This document shows positions 1-13,542 of a stretch of 64,000 nucleotides of DNA, one piece after another (position 1 is the stretch's first letter; the number at the start of each line of letters is the position of its first letter). The DNA is from Rallus limicola (lineage: Eukaryota > Chordata > Aves > Gruiformes > Rallidae). The DNA is taken from NCBI GenBank assembly GCA_022605955.1, contig JAKCOZ010000059.1:1178001-1242000 (forward strand). The letters are read 5' to 3'. A program made the position numbers and the translations under genes. The notes under the pieces were generated by a model. It was given only the letters and a program-made list of their open reading frames with translations, did not search any database and was not told where the DNA came from.

Positions 1-3000
1 GAACATGAATCTCTTCTCAGGTGAGTGCCTGACCAACAGTCTATTGACTTCCACAAAGGGTTCATTTTCTGTCTGGCTTCGAGTGTGGTAACCACTGAGA
101 AATGTTCTCAATTGTGATTGAAGCAGTCTAATCTAGTAAACCTGTTTTTGCATGTAATGGCACGATGCACATGCTAAATGAGAAGACATCCTGTCTCATC
201 CTTTAAGATTACTTTTTTCTTCCCGTGTGAATAAAATCTTCATCTAATAACAATAGTGATAATAAATATAAATTTCTATTCATTCCAGTTAAGGTCATTG
301 TGGTTGCAGCCACAGAAGTCTATACTAAGTTTATCTGCAGAGCAGAGGAATTACTGTTCATTGTTTAGGGCATTTTTCAGGCTAGGCTATAGGACAACCC
401 AATGGCCTATACAATGCCATGGTTTGCTACTATACATTCATGGCATAACTGTCTCTCATGTCATATCTCTCTGTTATGTTACACCAGGATAAAGGGTCTT
501 GCATTCTCTCTGTGGAAATAAATACTTGATCAAAATTTATAACCAAACAGAATATTGCTTTATTGATCTCTTCCTCTCTTAAAGAATCAATAAGAGATGC
601 AGCACATACTCTTACTGGCATCTGATAGTCAGTACAATGGCTATAATGGTATCATGAGAAAATAATTGGTAACTCATCTAATGAAATTATAGGGTGGCTT
701 GTTCTAATTGATATAGCGGTTTTGAGATTGGCAGTTTGTAGCTTTTACAAGTGGAGAAGTAAACATACATTGGCCTGGATACACAGGGAAAAAAATTAAG
801 GCCCGTTTTACATAGATGCTATTAATTCCATCCTTCAAATTGTATTACTCCTGCTTATGAGGCTAGAATCTGATGACAGGTTTGAGCACTGCACGATTAC
901 ACATTTCTGTTAAATATCACAAATCACTTTTGGCCTAGAATATGCTTATTTTCCTGATGTATAGTAGTATAGCTTTGTCTTCTGTCATCGTGTGTCACTG
1001 AGGTTCAAAGGGCCATTGAAAAAGCTTCCATTTCAGAGAAACTCATATATCCTATGATTGCCAAATTCTGGACTTTGTGCAGAGAATCTTTTTTCTGCAT
1101 GCACCTTCACATGGTCAAAAGGCAGTGTCATCACCACACCTGAGGAAGAAAAAGAATTATTTCCATTTCAAATGGATGGGCAATATCATAGGGATAGAAG
1201 GAGGAGAGGGGGGTTGAGGTTTTACCATCTTTCATAGCCTCTGCAGCATGCTGGCACCACTTTCTTCTACCTTCTGTGCATTACTGTGCATGAGAACTAA
1301 AATACTTCAGTTCAATAGGGATGAAGTATTTTGGGGAAATGTAATCTGTGATGGTAATGGCTTCATGGCTGTAAGCTTTGTATGTCCTTCCCTAACTCTT
1401 TTTGGTAGGTTCTTTGTCTTCTATTTCTATTCTCCTGCTGGATTTTGACATATCTTATTCTTTAGCTTTGCCTAACATGCACTTTACCACCTACCTGTCC
1501 TTATTTCCTTTAATTTTTACTGTTGTGACCCATCTGAAATCCATGGATTTGGAGTCTGCTCCATAAGATTTGGATACACAAGAAATAATTCTGAGAAATG
1601 TCCACAGAAAATGTCTGTGATTGCTTTAACTAGAATATGCTTGTATTAATGCTATTTAATATTAGTAATGGGGACAAAAGGATTGAGTAAACACTCATAT
1701 TCTGCTTACTTTTTAATACTTAAACACAAATATGCTTACATAGAAACAACAAAAAAACCACCCCTTGTCACTAGGAATGAGAAATGTGTTTCTGCGTGTA
1801 CGTGTTCACACAAAGTTGTTGTAGGTAACTCCTGTGCACAATGCTGTTTGTCTTCAGTGACCTTAAAAAAACAAAATGTAGAGAAAGCACGTCACCAAGT
1901 GAAAGATGTGAAGAACACAGAAGAATCTTAGTTTAATTTAGCAAATACTGTTTAGGGATGTCCTTTTTGCAAACATTTTAGCAGCTGAAAATTAGCTTTA
2001 CCTGTGATTCTCTCTTCATACCACATAATCACAAATCATTCCATTCATCCAGTCTTGTTGATGTTTTTGGTCTAGAGCCTAGACACACGCAGCTCTTTCG
2101 GTGAAAACCTGAATGCAAAATAGAGGTTCCATTTTCATATTTACCTTGCAAGGATTCTGTAATTAACACTATTTATAGAGCCCTTCACTATGGTCTACAC
2201 CTGAAGCGTGTGCCCAAGCCTTTTCATACTTCAGCAGAGAAGTGATTTGTGCTGCTGAACTGGAACTTAGAGTGCCCTTTCCACCCTTTGCTGCAGAGGT
2301 CCCACTTGCATATCAGAGCATTTGCTTCCGTACAAGCAATGTCTTAGCCTAGTTTCATTTCCTTTTTTCCTTGTTTTAAAGGCATATCTAATAAACCTTT
2401 GCTTGTCGTGTAATCAGATTATCATTTCTGAAACAGTTGCCTGCATCAAAGCGTTTCTCAAGAGTCCCCTGACTGCTTGCAGCTTTTTTAATAGATCCAT
2501 AAATATGAATGTGGTCATTCACACTGCATATGGCAGTACTGAACAACCTCAGTTGGAATTTCCTGAACTTCTGTTCGTGACACAACAGTGCTGTTTCTGT
2601 TTTAATAGTGCTTTTTGGGGGTGGTGTTTTTTCCTTTTGTTAGGGGTGTATGCCAGTTAGCATGCATGCATGTCAAGTATTAATGGGCACAACTATCACA
2701 TCTGCCGATTTGGGACAGATGGAAGATGCTTTAGCAAAGATTATAGGACACTACATGATCAGCTTTTATCATATTGTAACTTTAACTGTCAAATAGATAG
2801 TCTACAAGACTGTCAATTCCACAAGACTTCATTACAAAGATTTGAACTTCAGTGTGATGTTAGCAGAGCAGTTACTGCTATTGCTTGGTGTCTTATGGAT
2901 TTTTAAAATCCTTTGTTCACGAGACTTACTTTTTCTCTTTGTGAAAAAGTTACTTTAAATACCAACCTATGTATGGCCATAGTAATTGTTATCTTAGTGT

Positions 3001-5769
3001 TAGAGTATATTATTACATTTAAACATTATATTTATCCTTTGATATATCAGCCAACTTTGTACTAAGTTATGAAAGTTTGAAAAATAAATTCCTCTCGTGG
3101 CATGATCATTGAAGTGTACAGGTAAGTGAAAATGTTACTTTAGACCTTCCTAGGTTCGTCAACCAGCTGATTACTGTATGCTCCAGTTTCACAGTGATGG
3201 AGACAAGTAGCAGTATATGTGTGATATAGTCAGGATAAAAATAATAGTTTGATATGATAGCCAATACATTTTTAAGAGAAGAAATCCATCCCCGTCATTA
3301 TCTCGAGATTGCACAGCATAGCTGTGGCAGCATGCAATTCTGCCAGGTACCGGGGATGCCGGATTTTACAAGGGAGAACTTGTAAATCTAAGTGACTCTG
3401 TGATATATTGTGTTCCAGCCCATTGCTCATACAAAGTCAGGAAGAGAGACGTGTGGAACATACCTGACTTAGAGTCTTTTGCTGGGGTAATACTTTGCAG
3501 GAGTCTCCTGTCAGATTGTTTTTGAGGCCACCAGCTTTATAGGCATCTGCTGTGTTTGCAAGTGATAAAACGTAGCCCTTGCCTGCAACGTTCAGTCTAA
3601 GGTGAAAATATACACAGAGCCTGTGGCCGTTTTACTGAGATAAAAAAAACTTATCCTAAACTAAAAGACTGGTGTTTGGTTTGGTTTGTCTTGCTGTTGG
3701 TAGGATTGGCCTACAGACCCCCAAACCTACCCTAGCAACTAGTAGTAGCTGAATTTCTCTCCTGCAGTTCTGGCACAAGCAATTAATTACCTGGACCACA
3801 ATTAATTACTTTGACTATCTGATGGGAGTAAATGGTGCAGAATCTCTTTCTCAAATGTGAAGCAAGAGTCTAGTTTCTGTGAGGAATGGAAAAGAAGGCA
3901 TCAGAGCTTCTGGCTCAGATGTGCCCTGTTAACCACCAGAGAGGAAGGGAAAGGGCTGTTCCTGCTGCTGTGAGCATACCCATAGCCTTCCTCTGCCTGT
4001 GCCTCTCTGATGGGTGTTCATGTATGCCAAGGAGGAGCTTCAGACAGCTCTTCCAGGAGTTGTTATGCTCTGACTCTCTATCCTCATGCGTAGTATCAAA
4101 GTTGTGGAGCTAGGCTATGCAATGAAAGCTTTTATGACTGGCAGGCCAACAGTTTAGCACAGTTTTACATTTGTAACAGGGTGATAGTAAGTGAAAAAGG
4201 TAGGAATATATGTCAGAAAACTAATAAAAAATGCTAATGCAAAGAGGGAATAGCCTCAACCCGTGCAGGTTGTTCTTAAGTTTTGAAATTAGGTTTACCA
4301 ACTCAGGACTGCAAAGTAGAGTTTCTGTTTGATGTGTGGCAACCTCTGATGTTCCACAATCAGAAGCAAAAAATGCATGCAGCACTCTCTGAGTATATGG
4401 AGACTTCTTCAGTTTTTCTGAGCAGTGGACAATTTTAATTTAATATTCTGTGCTTTAAAACAGAAAAATCACTTTTTCCTTGACTGGTAATTTCTGACTG
4501 CTGCTGTAGGATCTGAATTAATCTTCTTTCCAGTCAGTCATTTTATTGATAGACAAGTTACCAGTAAGTAGCACTCAGCCTCCCTCACAGACAATGCCAA
4601 AAAGGGGGATTTGAAACAGTACCTATATATATACTCTTTTAATCATCTTCTTACTCTGTATTGTTACAACTTTTGGGGGACTGATGGCAATTTTTTTAAT
4701 TTATGTATCTGTTCATAACCGTGTTTTCTAATTCCTGCATCAAGGCTAGTGAGATGTACTTCTCACTGAAAAATAAATTTATTAACCCAAAGGCATTTTT
4801 AAAAGCTTATTTTAGGGTGAGTGTGAGTATAAACATTGTGAAGGAGCAGATAAGTTCTGGGCTTGACATTATCACATAATTCAAGTTGCAGCTGTCAATC
4901 CTAATGAAGGTGGTGATGCTGATTTGAGCATATTGTTTATATGATGTGCAAGAGCTTTGGGAGATACGGAGTCCCTGTTGCTATCATTTATAATTAAAGT
5001 GTCCATCACTTTTCTCTGAAAAACTGCATGGCAAATAAATAATTAAAGGCCTGTTTCTAACACATTCAGTTTAAATGAAAGAGAGAGACTTCTGAGAACA
5101 GTCCAAATGCAGTAAATGGAATTTTTTCCAAGTAAGGTTTCAAGATAAATAATAGTATTAGAATCTCAGGTCATGTTTGTTAAGGCAGGAGGATATTCTA
5201 GGTGATGTCCTTTAAAATCTAACTCCACAGACATCTCGGATTGTTCACTTACAAACAATGCCTGACACTGTCTATCATGTGTAAATGTGTTATCTTTTAA
5301 GCACAGTAGAAACTAGTCTTAAAATGAATGGCTAGATAAGCATTCCATGCTTATTCAAGCAGCTGGAGATAAACAAGTTGTTAATCTGATGGGTTGTACA
5401 GTGCAGAAACTTTATAAAGCTTTGTGCTACTTAATTATTTTATTGCAAATATGTCTCTCTCATAGAGGAATTTTCCTTGATTGTTTCACTGAATTGATAC
5501 TTAAAAGAAGGGTTATGCTTAAATGATGTTTCTTTTCATAGTTTCTAAAACAATAGAAGAGGGTTGAGGGGAATTTTTTGAAATACAAATGATTTTACGT
5601 GCTTCCATTGTTTTTCAGTAATAACCTTGCTTCCATAATAGTTGAAATAACTGTAAATATGAAAGTTCCTTGCAGCGTTGGCAGGGAGAATTTGAGTTGA
5701 TTTTGCTACCTTGAAATTAACCTTTTACTATCGCATGCGTATGTTTGTCATTTATCCCCTTTTTCTCAG
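1..5769 (+). other. NRG3: NRG3 intron upstream of the EGF exon (3' part)
   Basis: This is non-coding sequence between the left edge and the EGF exon. It ends in a good acceptor, a pyrimidine stretch (TTATCCCCTTTTTCTCAG) directly before 5770. The preceding NRG3 exon, which should end in the first two bases of an Arg codon after a His-Cys pair, was looked for and not found, so it lies outside the window. Short open frames here (for example 2322-2660 and 3886-4113) resemble no family I know. A pair of homeodomain-like CAATTAATTAC sites lies at 3780-3809, and a short GCATGCATGCAT run near 2660. No transposon copy was recognised. Intron identity rests on the flanking exon. Confidence 0.8.
3780..3809. 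promoter_or_regulatory. Paired CAATTAATTAC homeodomain-like sites
   Basis: The 11-mer CAATTAATTAC occurs twice, at 3780-3790 and 3799-3809, so the starts are 19 bp apart (about two helical turns). Each contains the palindrome AATTAATT with TAAT cores, the consensus bound by many homeodomain proteins. A regulatory role is inference from the repeat and spacing only. Confidence 0.35.
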
Positions 5770-5843
5770 GTGCAAAGAGGGCTACCAAGGAGTCCGCTGT
5801 GACCAATTTTTGCCGAAAACCGACTCAATCTTGTCAGATCCAA
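5770..5843 (+). CDS. NRG3: NRG3 coding exon: end of EGF-like domain and start of stalk (probable exon 3)
   Basis: NRG3 is a membrane-anchored growth factor whose extracellular EGF-like domain binds the receptor tyrosine kinase ErbB4; it is expressed mainly in the nervous system. Seen here: after one base (G) completing a split Arg codon, 24 codons read CKEGYQGVRC, DQF, then LPKTDSILSDP, and the exon ends with one base (A) of a split codon. The two Cys are the fifth and sixth of the EGF fold, with the Gly-Tyr-x-Gly spacing typical of the C-terminal EGF loop. The rest is the juxtamembrane stalk. The acceptor is TTTTCTCAG before 5770 and the donor is GTATGT at 5844. Length 74 nt, phase 2 in and phase 1 out. 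The peptide matches NRG3 rather than NRG1 or NRG2 from memory of the family; no alignment was run. The longer open frame over this spot (5745-6074) is in another frame and is a shadow. Confidence 0.95.
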
Positions 5844-8800
5844 GTATGTCAAATGTTTTTCTTACATTTTTTTAATCCATGCTGGAGGCTGTTCTTGCCA
5901 TGCGAGATGACCCTTTGCCTATTGTCAGAAAGCATATTACAGACCACTGCAGTCACATGTAGAGCATGGTGTGGCTTTTCTTGGCAGGATAAAAACACAT
6001 CCTCCAGTCTATGTTCCTATAAAATGTGTTCTGCTGTAGCAGGGCAGGCCATCGGAGGACTCAATTCCCTATGATTTGGAATAATACTCTCACTGCTTAA
6101 AGCCAAAATGTTCACGTTTCTCTACTTTTGATCCAAGAACAAATCAAATTACAGAACCTAAAAGGAAACCAAGTATAGTCCGCAAAGTGGTTCCTTCAAA
6201 GGAAAATAAGTGCATCTTGTCTGAAATAGCAGAGATGATAATCTCATTGGAAATACGTGATGTCAGTTTACACAAAACTAAATTTCTTTCACATTTCCAA
6301 GTGAAGTTGCTCTTTATTTGCAGAGTAAAAGGTGTACTTTCAGGTAGAAATATGGAGACAGAGTAACTCTATTACACTGCTCAGTATATGCCAGAATGCA
6401 GTTATTCCACTGTTGCACTTCTTAAAATCTATCATCTAAAAAAAAAACCTATGTCAAAATATTAACCGAGATGAGTTTCTTGGAAGTGAAACCAATTACT
6501 AATTAATATCATTCATCTTAATTTTTTAAATGGAATAACATACTACAAAGGGTCATATCCAATTTCTTGGTTTTGTTCTTATACTTGAAAACTGTAATGT
6601 ATTAAGTCTTCTGATGTTGGGTGCTCTATAAACTTTTATTTAGGTTATTTTATGTTATTTAAAGAGTAATGCTTTAATCTAGTCTTTTTTGTGTTTGCTG
6701 TTCCTTTTCTGGTGCTTTTCCTTGTGAAAGCGTGTTGCCAAAGACACCTCTTGTTTTGTACTTATGTATGTTGCATAACTCCCCTTATAGTTTGCTTTAG
6801 CTTTTTCTTTTGCTTGACCTTTAATGGTAAACTGCAGAGCCTAAAATGAATAGGTAGATTTTACCTCTGCCGAGTTCTATGTGCATGCGTAAATTTCTGT
6901 ATATGTAAGAAAAAAAGTACTTTGCCCCCTTAAAGTGATGGCAGGGCAGGGAAGAGAAATCACTTAACACCAGGACAGGGTGGTACCTGTCTGACTTGGT
7001 TTTAACGGGGGACTCTAGTTTTACTGTCTCCAGAGTAGAGATGAAATTCATATAGGTACAGTACAAAGCCCACAGGAGACTCCCAGACAAGGCCACATCT
7101 AATACAACCAAAAGCCCTGCAGTGTTTATATACTGCAGACAGTATTGTTGTTTCTTTGCAGTATGTCCTTGGTTGCACAGACTTGTTTCTCTTGACGTGG
7201 AAGAGGCTTACTTAGCCTGGTTGGTTTCTGTAAATTTGTTCAGCCACCTGATCCTGCTCAGTATGCTAAGGTTCTGCTGAGTTGGTTTTTTTACACCTTC
7301 TGACTACAAAAGCAATTTTATTGAGGCTTGCTTTCAAAATTATATTATTTAGGGTAAGAACAGGGGTCCTTGCCTTGGTGTTGACAGAGATCCACTGGAC
7401 ATACCTGTGGCCCAAAAAGGGGTGCTCTTCCACTATAAATAAAGAAGGTTAACTTAAGTACTTAGTCAGTTTTGAAATTAAATTTCTATTTGATCCTCAT
7501 CTGTATCCAAAAAAGAAAAGCTTCTGTTCAAGTATATTCTTGCATGTTGGCACAGTGTGATAGATCTCTGTATATGCACTTGTTCTAAGCATGCCTAGCC
7601 TGAAAGGGAGATATTAGACACTTTCTGCTGCAGTTGGACAGTAAAAGCATGAATATTTTGCTGAGGAGTCAAATCAGTAATGTATTTATCTTCCCCCTGG
7701 AGAGGAAAAAAATGAATACCACATGATAATTAGCACTCAGTTGCAGAAATATTTGCTGTTCACATAACCTGAGAGGTGTAAAAAGTACATGACTTAATAG
7801 TCAAACACAATATGATCGTTTCCAAAGGCTCTGGTGTTGCTTTGCAAAAACTTCGTTTGGTGGTGGCATGTGTGTTTAGATTAGGAAGAGAACTGCTGGA
7901 GGACACTGATGGGTGAATTTGGAGATGGATTCAGAAAGGAGCTTTTTGAGGTTTTTTGTTTTGGTTTATTTTTTTTTAAATGTAAGGCTTACTTTCCAGA
8001 AGTTGAACACTGAGATGACTGCTTTTGTGTCTGGACTACATGTAGCCAACATGGACTGGTGTCAGTCAAGCTTTATGAACAAGTCCAGCTCATTCAAGTT
8101 TTGTGGGATTGCTTAAGGGCCTCAGCAGTAAATGTGTACAGAACTGCGAAGGATGCATGTGATAATATTTTAGTGTATTTAAAGCTTGCAGGCATCAAAT
8201 ACTGAAGGAGTATGTTTTTAATCTTACCTTGCCCATGACAGTGCTGGATATGTTTTGAGAACATTCCCTTGTTACTAAATGGGAAGTGAATCTGGGACCA
8301 CGGTCACTTGGAAAATAGCAACAATAATGTTAGTTATTTAGATGCACAAGAGTCTTTCTTTTAATAGCCCACTAAACCAAACCAAGCTTGTTCAGCATGT
8401 CTGTTATCTGATGTTGCACAGTGACAAATAATATGCTATGGCTTTGCAATATTTTTAACAGTATTAGGCCAAACCCAGCTTCTTGCCTCATTTTAGGTTG
8501 TTAGACAGGTCATGACTTTTACATTGCAGACAAGAATACGAATACAAATTTTGTTATGATTAATATGGATTAATGCATGCTCAATAATCTACATGTAGCT
8601 TAAATATCTTAACTAGTCAGTTTGATTAAGATTCTGTTTTTGAGAAACTTCTTGAAAATACCTGATGGTGTTTCAGAGTTCCTGAATTGCATCCACAGCT
8701 TCTTGCAGTCAGATCTGCCACCTTCCTTCAGCTCAAAATTAGGATCAAATTCATAAGAAAACATATGTAAGACACATATAGGGCAATGCCAAAACACCCC

Positions 8801-10510
8801 TAACACAGGTCCTTCTACTGGACTTTCAGGAATCACAGATATTTACAGCTTTCACTTCCCTAAATTTCTCCACTCTCAACCATTCTGTCTATAAATGAAA
8901 GATGTTTGAAAAAGAAAAAACCCAAATGCAAGTAGTTTGCGTAGAAGTTTTGGAATATGGGTGAAACCTGCCTAAATCATGCGAGCCACAAGGAACCTAA
9001 CAAAATTAATAATGTCACCAACAAGGGAAAAGGCTGCATGCTGCATGATGATGCAATCCATGCTCACAGCCACTATCAGGAGAAGTGAATCTATCAGCTC
9101 TGCTAATATTGGGCAGGGCAAGTCCCTGAACTCTCTCTGTCATCATCCCCATCTGTTGAGGAATGGGACAGAGAAAAGTAATAGTAGTCGCATGCTGGAA
9201 GGAAATGGGAAGAGTGTATTTGAAACATTGCTTCAGCTTTCTCCATCCATTTGGGCTAATTTCTTTATAAATACAGATCATAGCATTGGTAGAGCATTTA
9301 TGTTTTCAGCATTACCAATACAACTTCAATGTAACTTTATGTACAAGTCATTTTTCAGGCATGTGTAGTCCTATGTGTATCTATAGGCTTGGGAACTTTT
9401 AAACAACATAAATTGTACAAATGTACTCATGTACTATCCTTTATAGTGTTCTGGAGTAGACCTGCCTGGCCCAACGTGTCCTGGAAGGTAAGTTGTATGT
9501 AGGCTGCAGATATTCCTTTGATCAGGTTTTATACTGAGGCAAAGTACAACCTTTAAAGCTTACTGTTCTGTGTGGATATTCCAAAGTGGTGGTGAGTAAG
9601 GCATTGAGAATGGGCTTGTCACATTACCCTTTTTTTACCAAATTAGGCTGAACTCTGCCTTCAACTATTCTTAAGTTATCATTGAAAACTACTTTCCTAT
9701 GCAAAAAGTGTGTTTCCATTTTACCATGTGCAGTATTCATTTTATATTTGTCATAATAAAATTCAAGTTATCCCATTTATCCTCAGAAGCTTAAGTGAAG
9801 AAAAATTCCCTATCAAATGCTGGGAACGCTACCCAATCCTTTTACAAAAAAAAATACATTATTTTCTAAAAGAAGAAAAACAGAATGGAAAGATTATAAG
9901 ACATTAGGCCATGTTCCTGCAGTTGCAGTCAGCTCCATCATGTAATTCCTTCTGTAGGCTGATAATACTCCATTTGTAAACTACTTACAATGGGTAGTGC
10001 AAGCTAGCCACCTGTATCAGGTTTTGTTTATCATCCCTGCTCTGAGGATTTCAAGACTTTTCAGCTTCTGCCCAAAATTTATGCACAGCCCAAATTTGGC
10101 AATGCTGTTCTTCATTAAAATTCACAACTTCTTTCTACGGTGATTTTTTTTTTTGTTGTTTTGCTTTTTAAGATATTGGTTTCCCTCATGTTACACCTTA
10201 GGTCTGTTGAACTGTCTTTTTCAAATGTCAGAGGTTTAGTTGTTACAGTGTTACCTATAGCCTATGGTCATATAATACTTGAACCTCTGACAGCATGGTA
10301 CAAATCGTGTTTCCTTTTTGAATCTTGTCAAAGGCAAACCTTCAGGTGTTGTGTCTGGAATCTGCAGTTACTCTTTCTTAGATTATGACTTTATCTAGCA
10401 ATGAATAAAAACCCCTCTCCTGGAAGACTGGGATGGTAAATAAATAAAATAACTCCAGATAGTTTAAAAATGAAAACCCCCTGTTTTTCCAGAAATGTCT
10501 CAAGACCTCC

Positions 10511-10620
10511 AAAGAAAAAAAAAAAAAAACCAAAACCAAAGCCCCCCAAAATACCCAACACCCTCCCCCCTTGGGCTTTTTGCCCTTTTTGTTGTTGTTT
10601 GGGGTTGTTTTCTTGTTTCT
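10511..10620. repeat. Low-complexity A/C-rich then T/G-rich block
   Basis: A run of A is followed by CCAAAACC and CCCCCC-rich sequence to about 10570, then T/G-rich sequence (TTTTTGTTGTTGTTTGGGG). The two halves are roughly complementary in composition and could fold imperfectly. No transposon end was recognised. Confidence 0.6.
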
Positions 10621-13080
10621 CTCTCTAGTCTTGTATTTTTAAGAACATAGGAACTCTGGACTTCTATGGAGAGCTGAGGAGGTTCAGCCTCCTGCTGTAA
10701 GCAGAGCTGGCACTGAAGCTTCTGCTAACAGCCATGCACACTGTGAAGGTAATTTATAAAATAACTGATTTAGAATTTAAGGAAATTCATCATGTTTGTG
10801 AAATATTTATTAAATATATTTTCAAATCATTTCAAGAAATAAACTTCTGATTGAATTTATAGAACCTGGATATTTTTTTATCAACTTAATATTTCTGAAT
10901 TTGTCAGCATTCTTTTTTTCCCTCCTTTTTTGATTTGTAAAAGATGTAGGAGAAAATAAGGTTTTGCTATTGGAAAGACTTTGAAAGTTGGATGTAGGTA
11001 GGAGTAGTTACAAGTAGAAGAGAATTTGGGGAAATAGGAGGACTTACTAGCCCAAGGTGAGTATCTGAGTTTTGTGGTGGGACGTCCTCCTAAAAAGGAT
11101 TTAATGTGGAGATTGTTTAACCTCAAACCTTTGACATTTTGATATAACTCTGAATTTTGTCTAAGAAAAAAAAAGGTTTTTTTTACGTTTAAGCCCTTCT
11201 GCAATAATTATGTCGGCTGTTTCAGGCTGTTTTGTATTAAAAAATGGCATAGGAAGAGAGCTGCTGCAGACCAAGTTTATTTTAGAGTAATTGTCATTTT
11301 ACGTTGTCTTAACAATTTAATTGTAGTGTGCCACATCCACTGTGTATTCACAGAATAAAATTGTTACTCTAGAATATTAGACTTTCACAAAAATGAAATT
11401 AAAAAAAAACTTTCAAAGGTGATATTTTATTGCCATGTAAAATTAGATTTGAAGAGCAATGTCATGACAATGGTCAAGTCCCTGAAAATTATAAGTTAGT
11501 GTAAGATCTGTTAACATCCATCAAGCAGGTATGACATTTCAGTTAACTACAGTTTCTTTACAAGAATATGTAAACACAGTTCCTCCAGTTCATGTGCATC
11601 AAAAATCAACCTAGATTAGTGTTGATGCATAATATTGAAATGAAGGAAAGAATTGCCTTAATAGAAGTAGATAAAAAAAAGAAGAAAATCAACAGACTTA
11701 CTTCAAAAGTTTTAATAAATGTATCTATAGAGGAGAAGAGATACAGCATGAGATACAGGCGCTCAGCACAGTAAAATACAAAAGAAAAGATAACCATGGG
11801 GAAAAGAGGAACATGTTTTTCCTCCTCTGTTAAACTGTGGATAGATGCCTCAGGAAGCAAGCTGTAAAAGATGATAGGTTTATGTGTTTTCAAATTTGAG
11901 TTATGCTGAAGTAAAATTTTACTTTCTGTGAATAGTCCAAATTTTCCTGACTTCTGGTTTGTTTTCTTTTGCTTTAGAATAGGGACATAGGCGTTAATCT
12001 GCCCAACTGGAATGAAATGCTCAAAACCAGAAATGCAACATAAACAAAGCATTTGTTAAATGGTTTGCCACTGGTAAATGAAAGCATGGATGTGTTTGAT
12101 GTCAGAATATACTGAAAAGTTAAAGCCCAGGAGAGATTAATTGAAATCACAGATTTGCTACTAATGTGCTGAGCAGAGAAAATCACACACAAAATCAATG
12201 TAATTTTGATAGTATAATTGCTTCTTACAATCTTAAAAATAGAAGTTAATGCATAGGGAAACAACTGGAAGGTGATATTTGTTTCAGTAGATAAGCTGGA
12301 AGTGGCTTGTATGGAATATGCAATCATATTCAGCAATATTTTTATTTTGTCAGTATTCCAGAATCAATTTTAAAAATCACAAGACTATCGGTGCTTTTTC
12401 TAATGTAGGGGGGAATATTTAAATTAATGCTAGGATTCTAGGTTTGTGTCGCTCTTCTTAAGTAGCACCACCAAAAAAAAATCCACTGTCGTGAGAGCTG
12501 TTTCTAAACAGCATCGAATTGCTTTCAGCAATTTTGTGTGCGATAACAGAGATGTTTTTCCCATACTTTCATTGCATTCCCAGTCCTTTTAGAAAAACAA
12601 CCAACAATGAATTTGCACATCATCTCCCCTACCCTGCCTACCTTTCTTTATGGAAAGATTCAAGGGGGTTTACAATTTTCACTTCATATTTCAGTTTGAA
12701 GTGAACTTTCAGCCTTTACTAAATGCATATCCATCTATATATAGTATTAGCTACAATAACCATTAAGTAGCATGTCACAAAGGTTTGTTTGGAAAAGCAG
12801 AAAAATTCAGTCTGAATTGGAACAAAAACCTTTTATTAGTTTCAAAGGAAGATCTCTATTCTCTGCTTATCTCTACCCCTGGAAAACAAGAATGTATTTG
12901 CATCTGGTTATTCAACATAGTTTTATTTTCAAAAGTTTTCATTTAAAGTATTTCAGTATGACTGGCTATTTCATTACTTTTAGGCCATTGATAGGCTTCT
13001 GTACTTCAGCTTGCGAAGACTGCATCTCTGTAGAAACATGTAGAGAGAAGCTGGAAGCAGGTAGATGCAATATAATTGAC

Positions 13081-13190
13081 AAAATAAAACCCCACCAAAA
13101 AAACTAACCAACTAAAAAAAACCCTACCTTCCCCCCCACCCCCCAAAAAAAAAAACCCCACCAAAAAAGCCACCTCAAAAAAACCTCAAA
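13081..13190. repeat. A/C-rich low-complexity tract
   Basis: About 110 bp made almost only of A and C, including two copies of ACCCCACCAAAAAA (near 13089 and 13156) and CCCCCCCACCCCCC. The minus strand is T/G-rich with several G-runs. This looks like expansion of a simple sequence. Confidence 0.75.
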
Positions 13191-13519
13191 ACCATATGTT
13201 TCTTTTAAACTGCCTGCATGTGAAAGGCTAATAATGAAATTGAAAATTCCTTTTATATGAGGTCAGAATAAATCCCAAGGCAGACAGAAAGTGGAGGTGT
13301 CTAGCAGTGGAAATCTCAGTCAACCGTAAGTTTTCATTAGTCTGTCTTCCTATATCATAGATGCTAGAAATCAAGAAGGAAATTACAGCTACCTCATTCA
13401 GAGGAGTTAAAAGGCTGTCTTTCCAAACTACCATTCATCTGTGAAATCTGGGACTTGCATCTAGTTAAAGAATTTCTAGGTCTTTGTGTAGTGATTTTTG
13501 CACGTGTATTTTAAGGATA

Positions 13520-13542
13520 TTTCTTCCATATGATGGAAGAAA
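13520..13542. repeat. Perfect inverted repeat, 10-bp arms, 3-nt loop
   Basis: TTTCTTCCAT and ATGGAAGAAA are exact reverse complements separated by ATG. Either strand would fold into a short hairpin. No transposon ends or target duplication were seen around it. Confidence 0.8.

Noticed and set aside
1..26. TTCTCAG followed by GTGAGT, resembling the end of an exon at the left edge
   Set aside because: Read in the phase required to join 5770, the codons (...Glu-Ser-Leu-Leu-Arg) do not match the His-Cys-Arg expected at the end of the preceding NRG3 EGF exon, and the upstream part is outside the window.
5745..6074. 109-codon + strand frame covering the EGF exon
   Set aside because: It reads the exon in the wrong frame and runs into the intron past the GTATGT donor; the true frame encodes CKEGYQGVRC.
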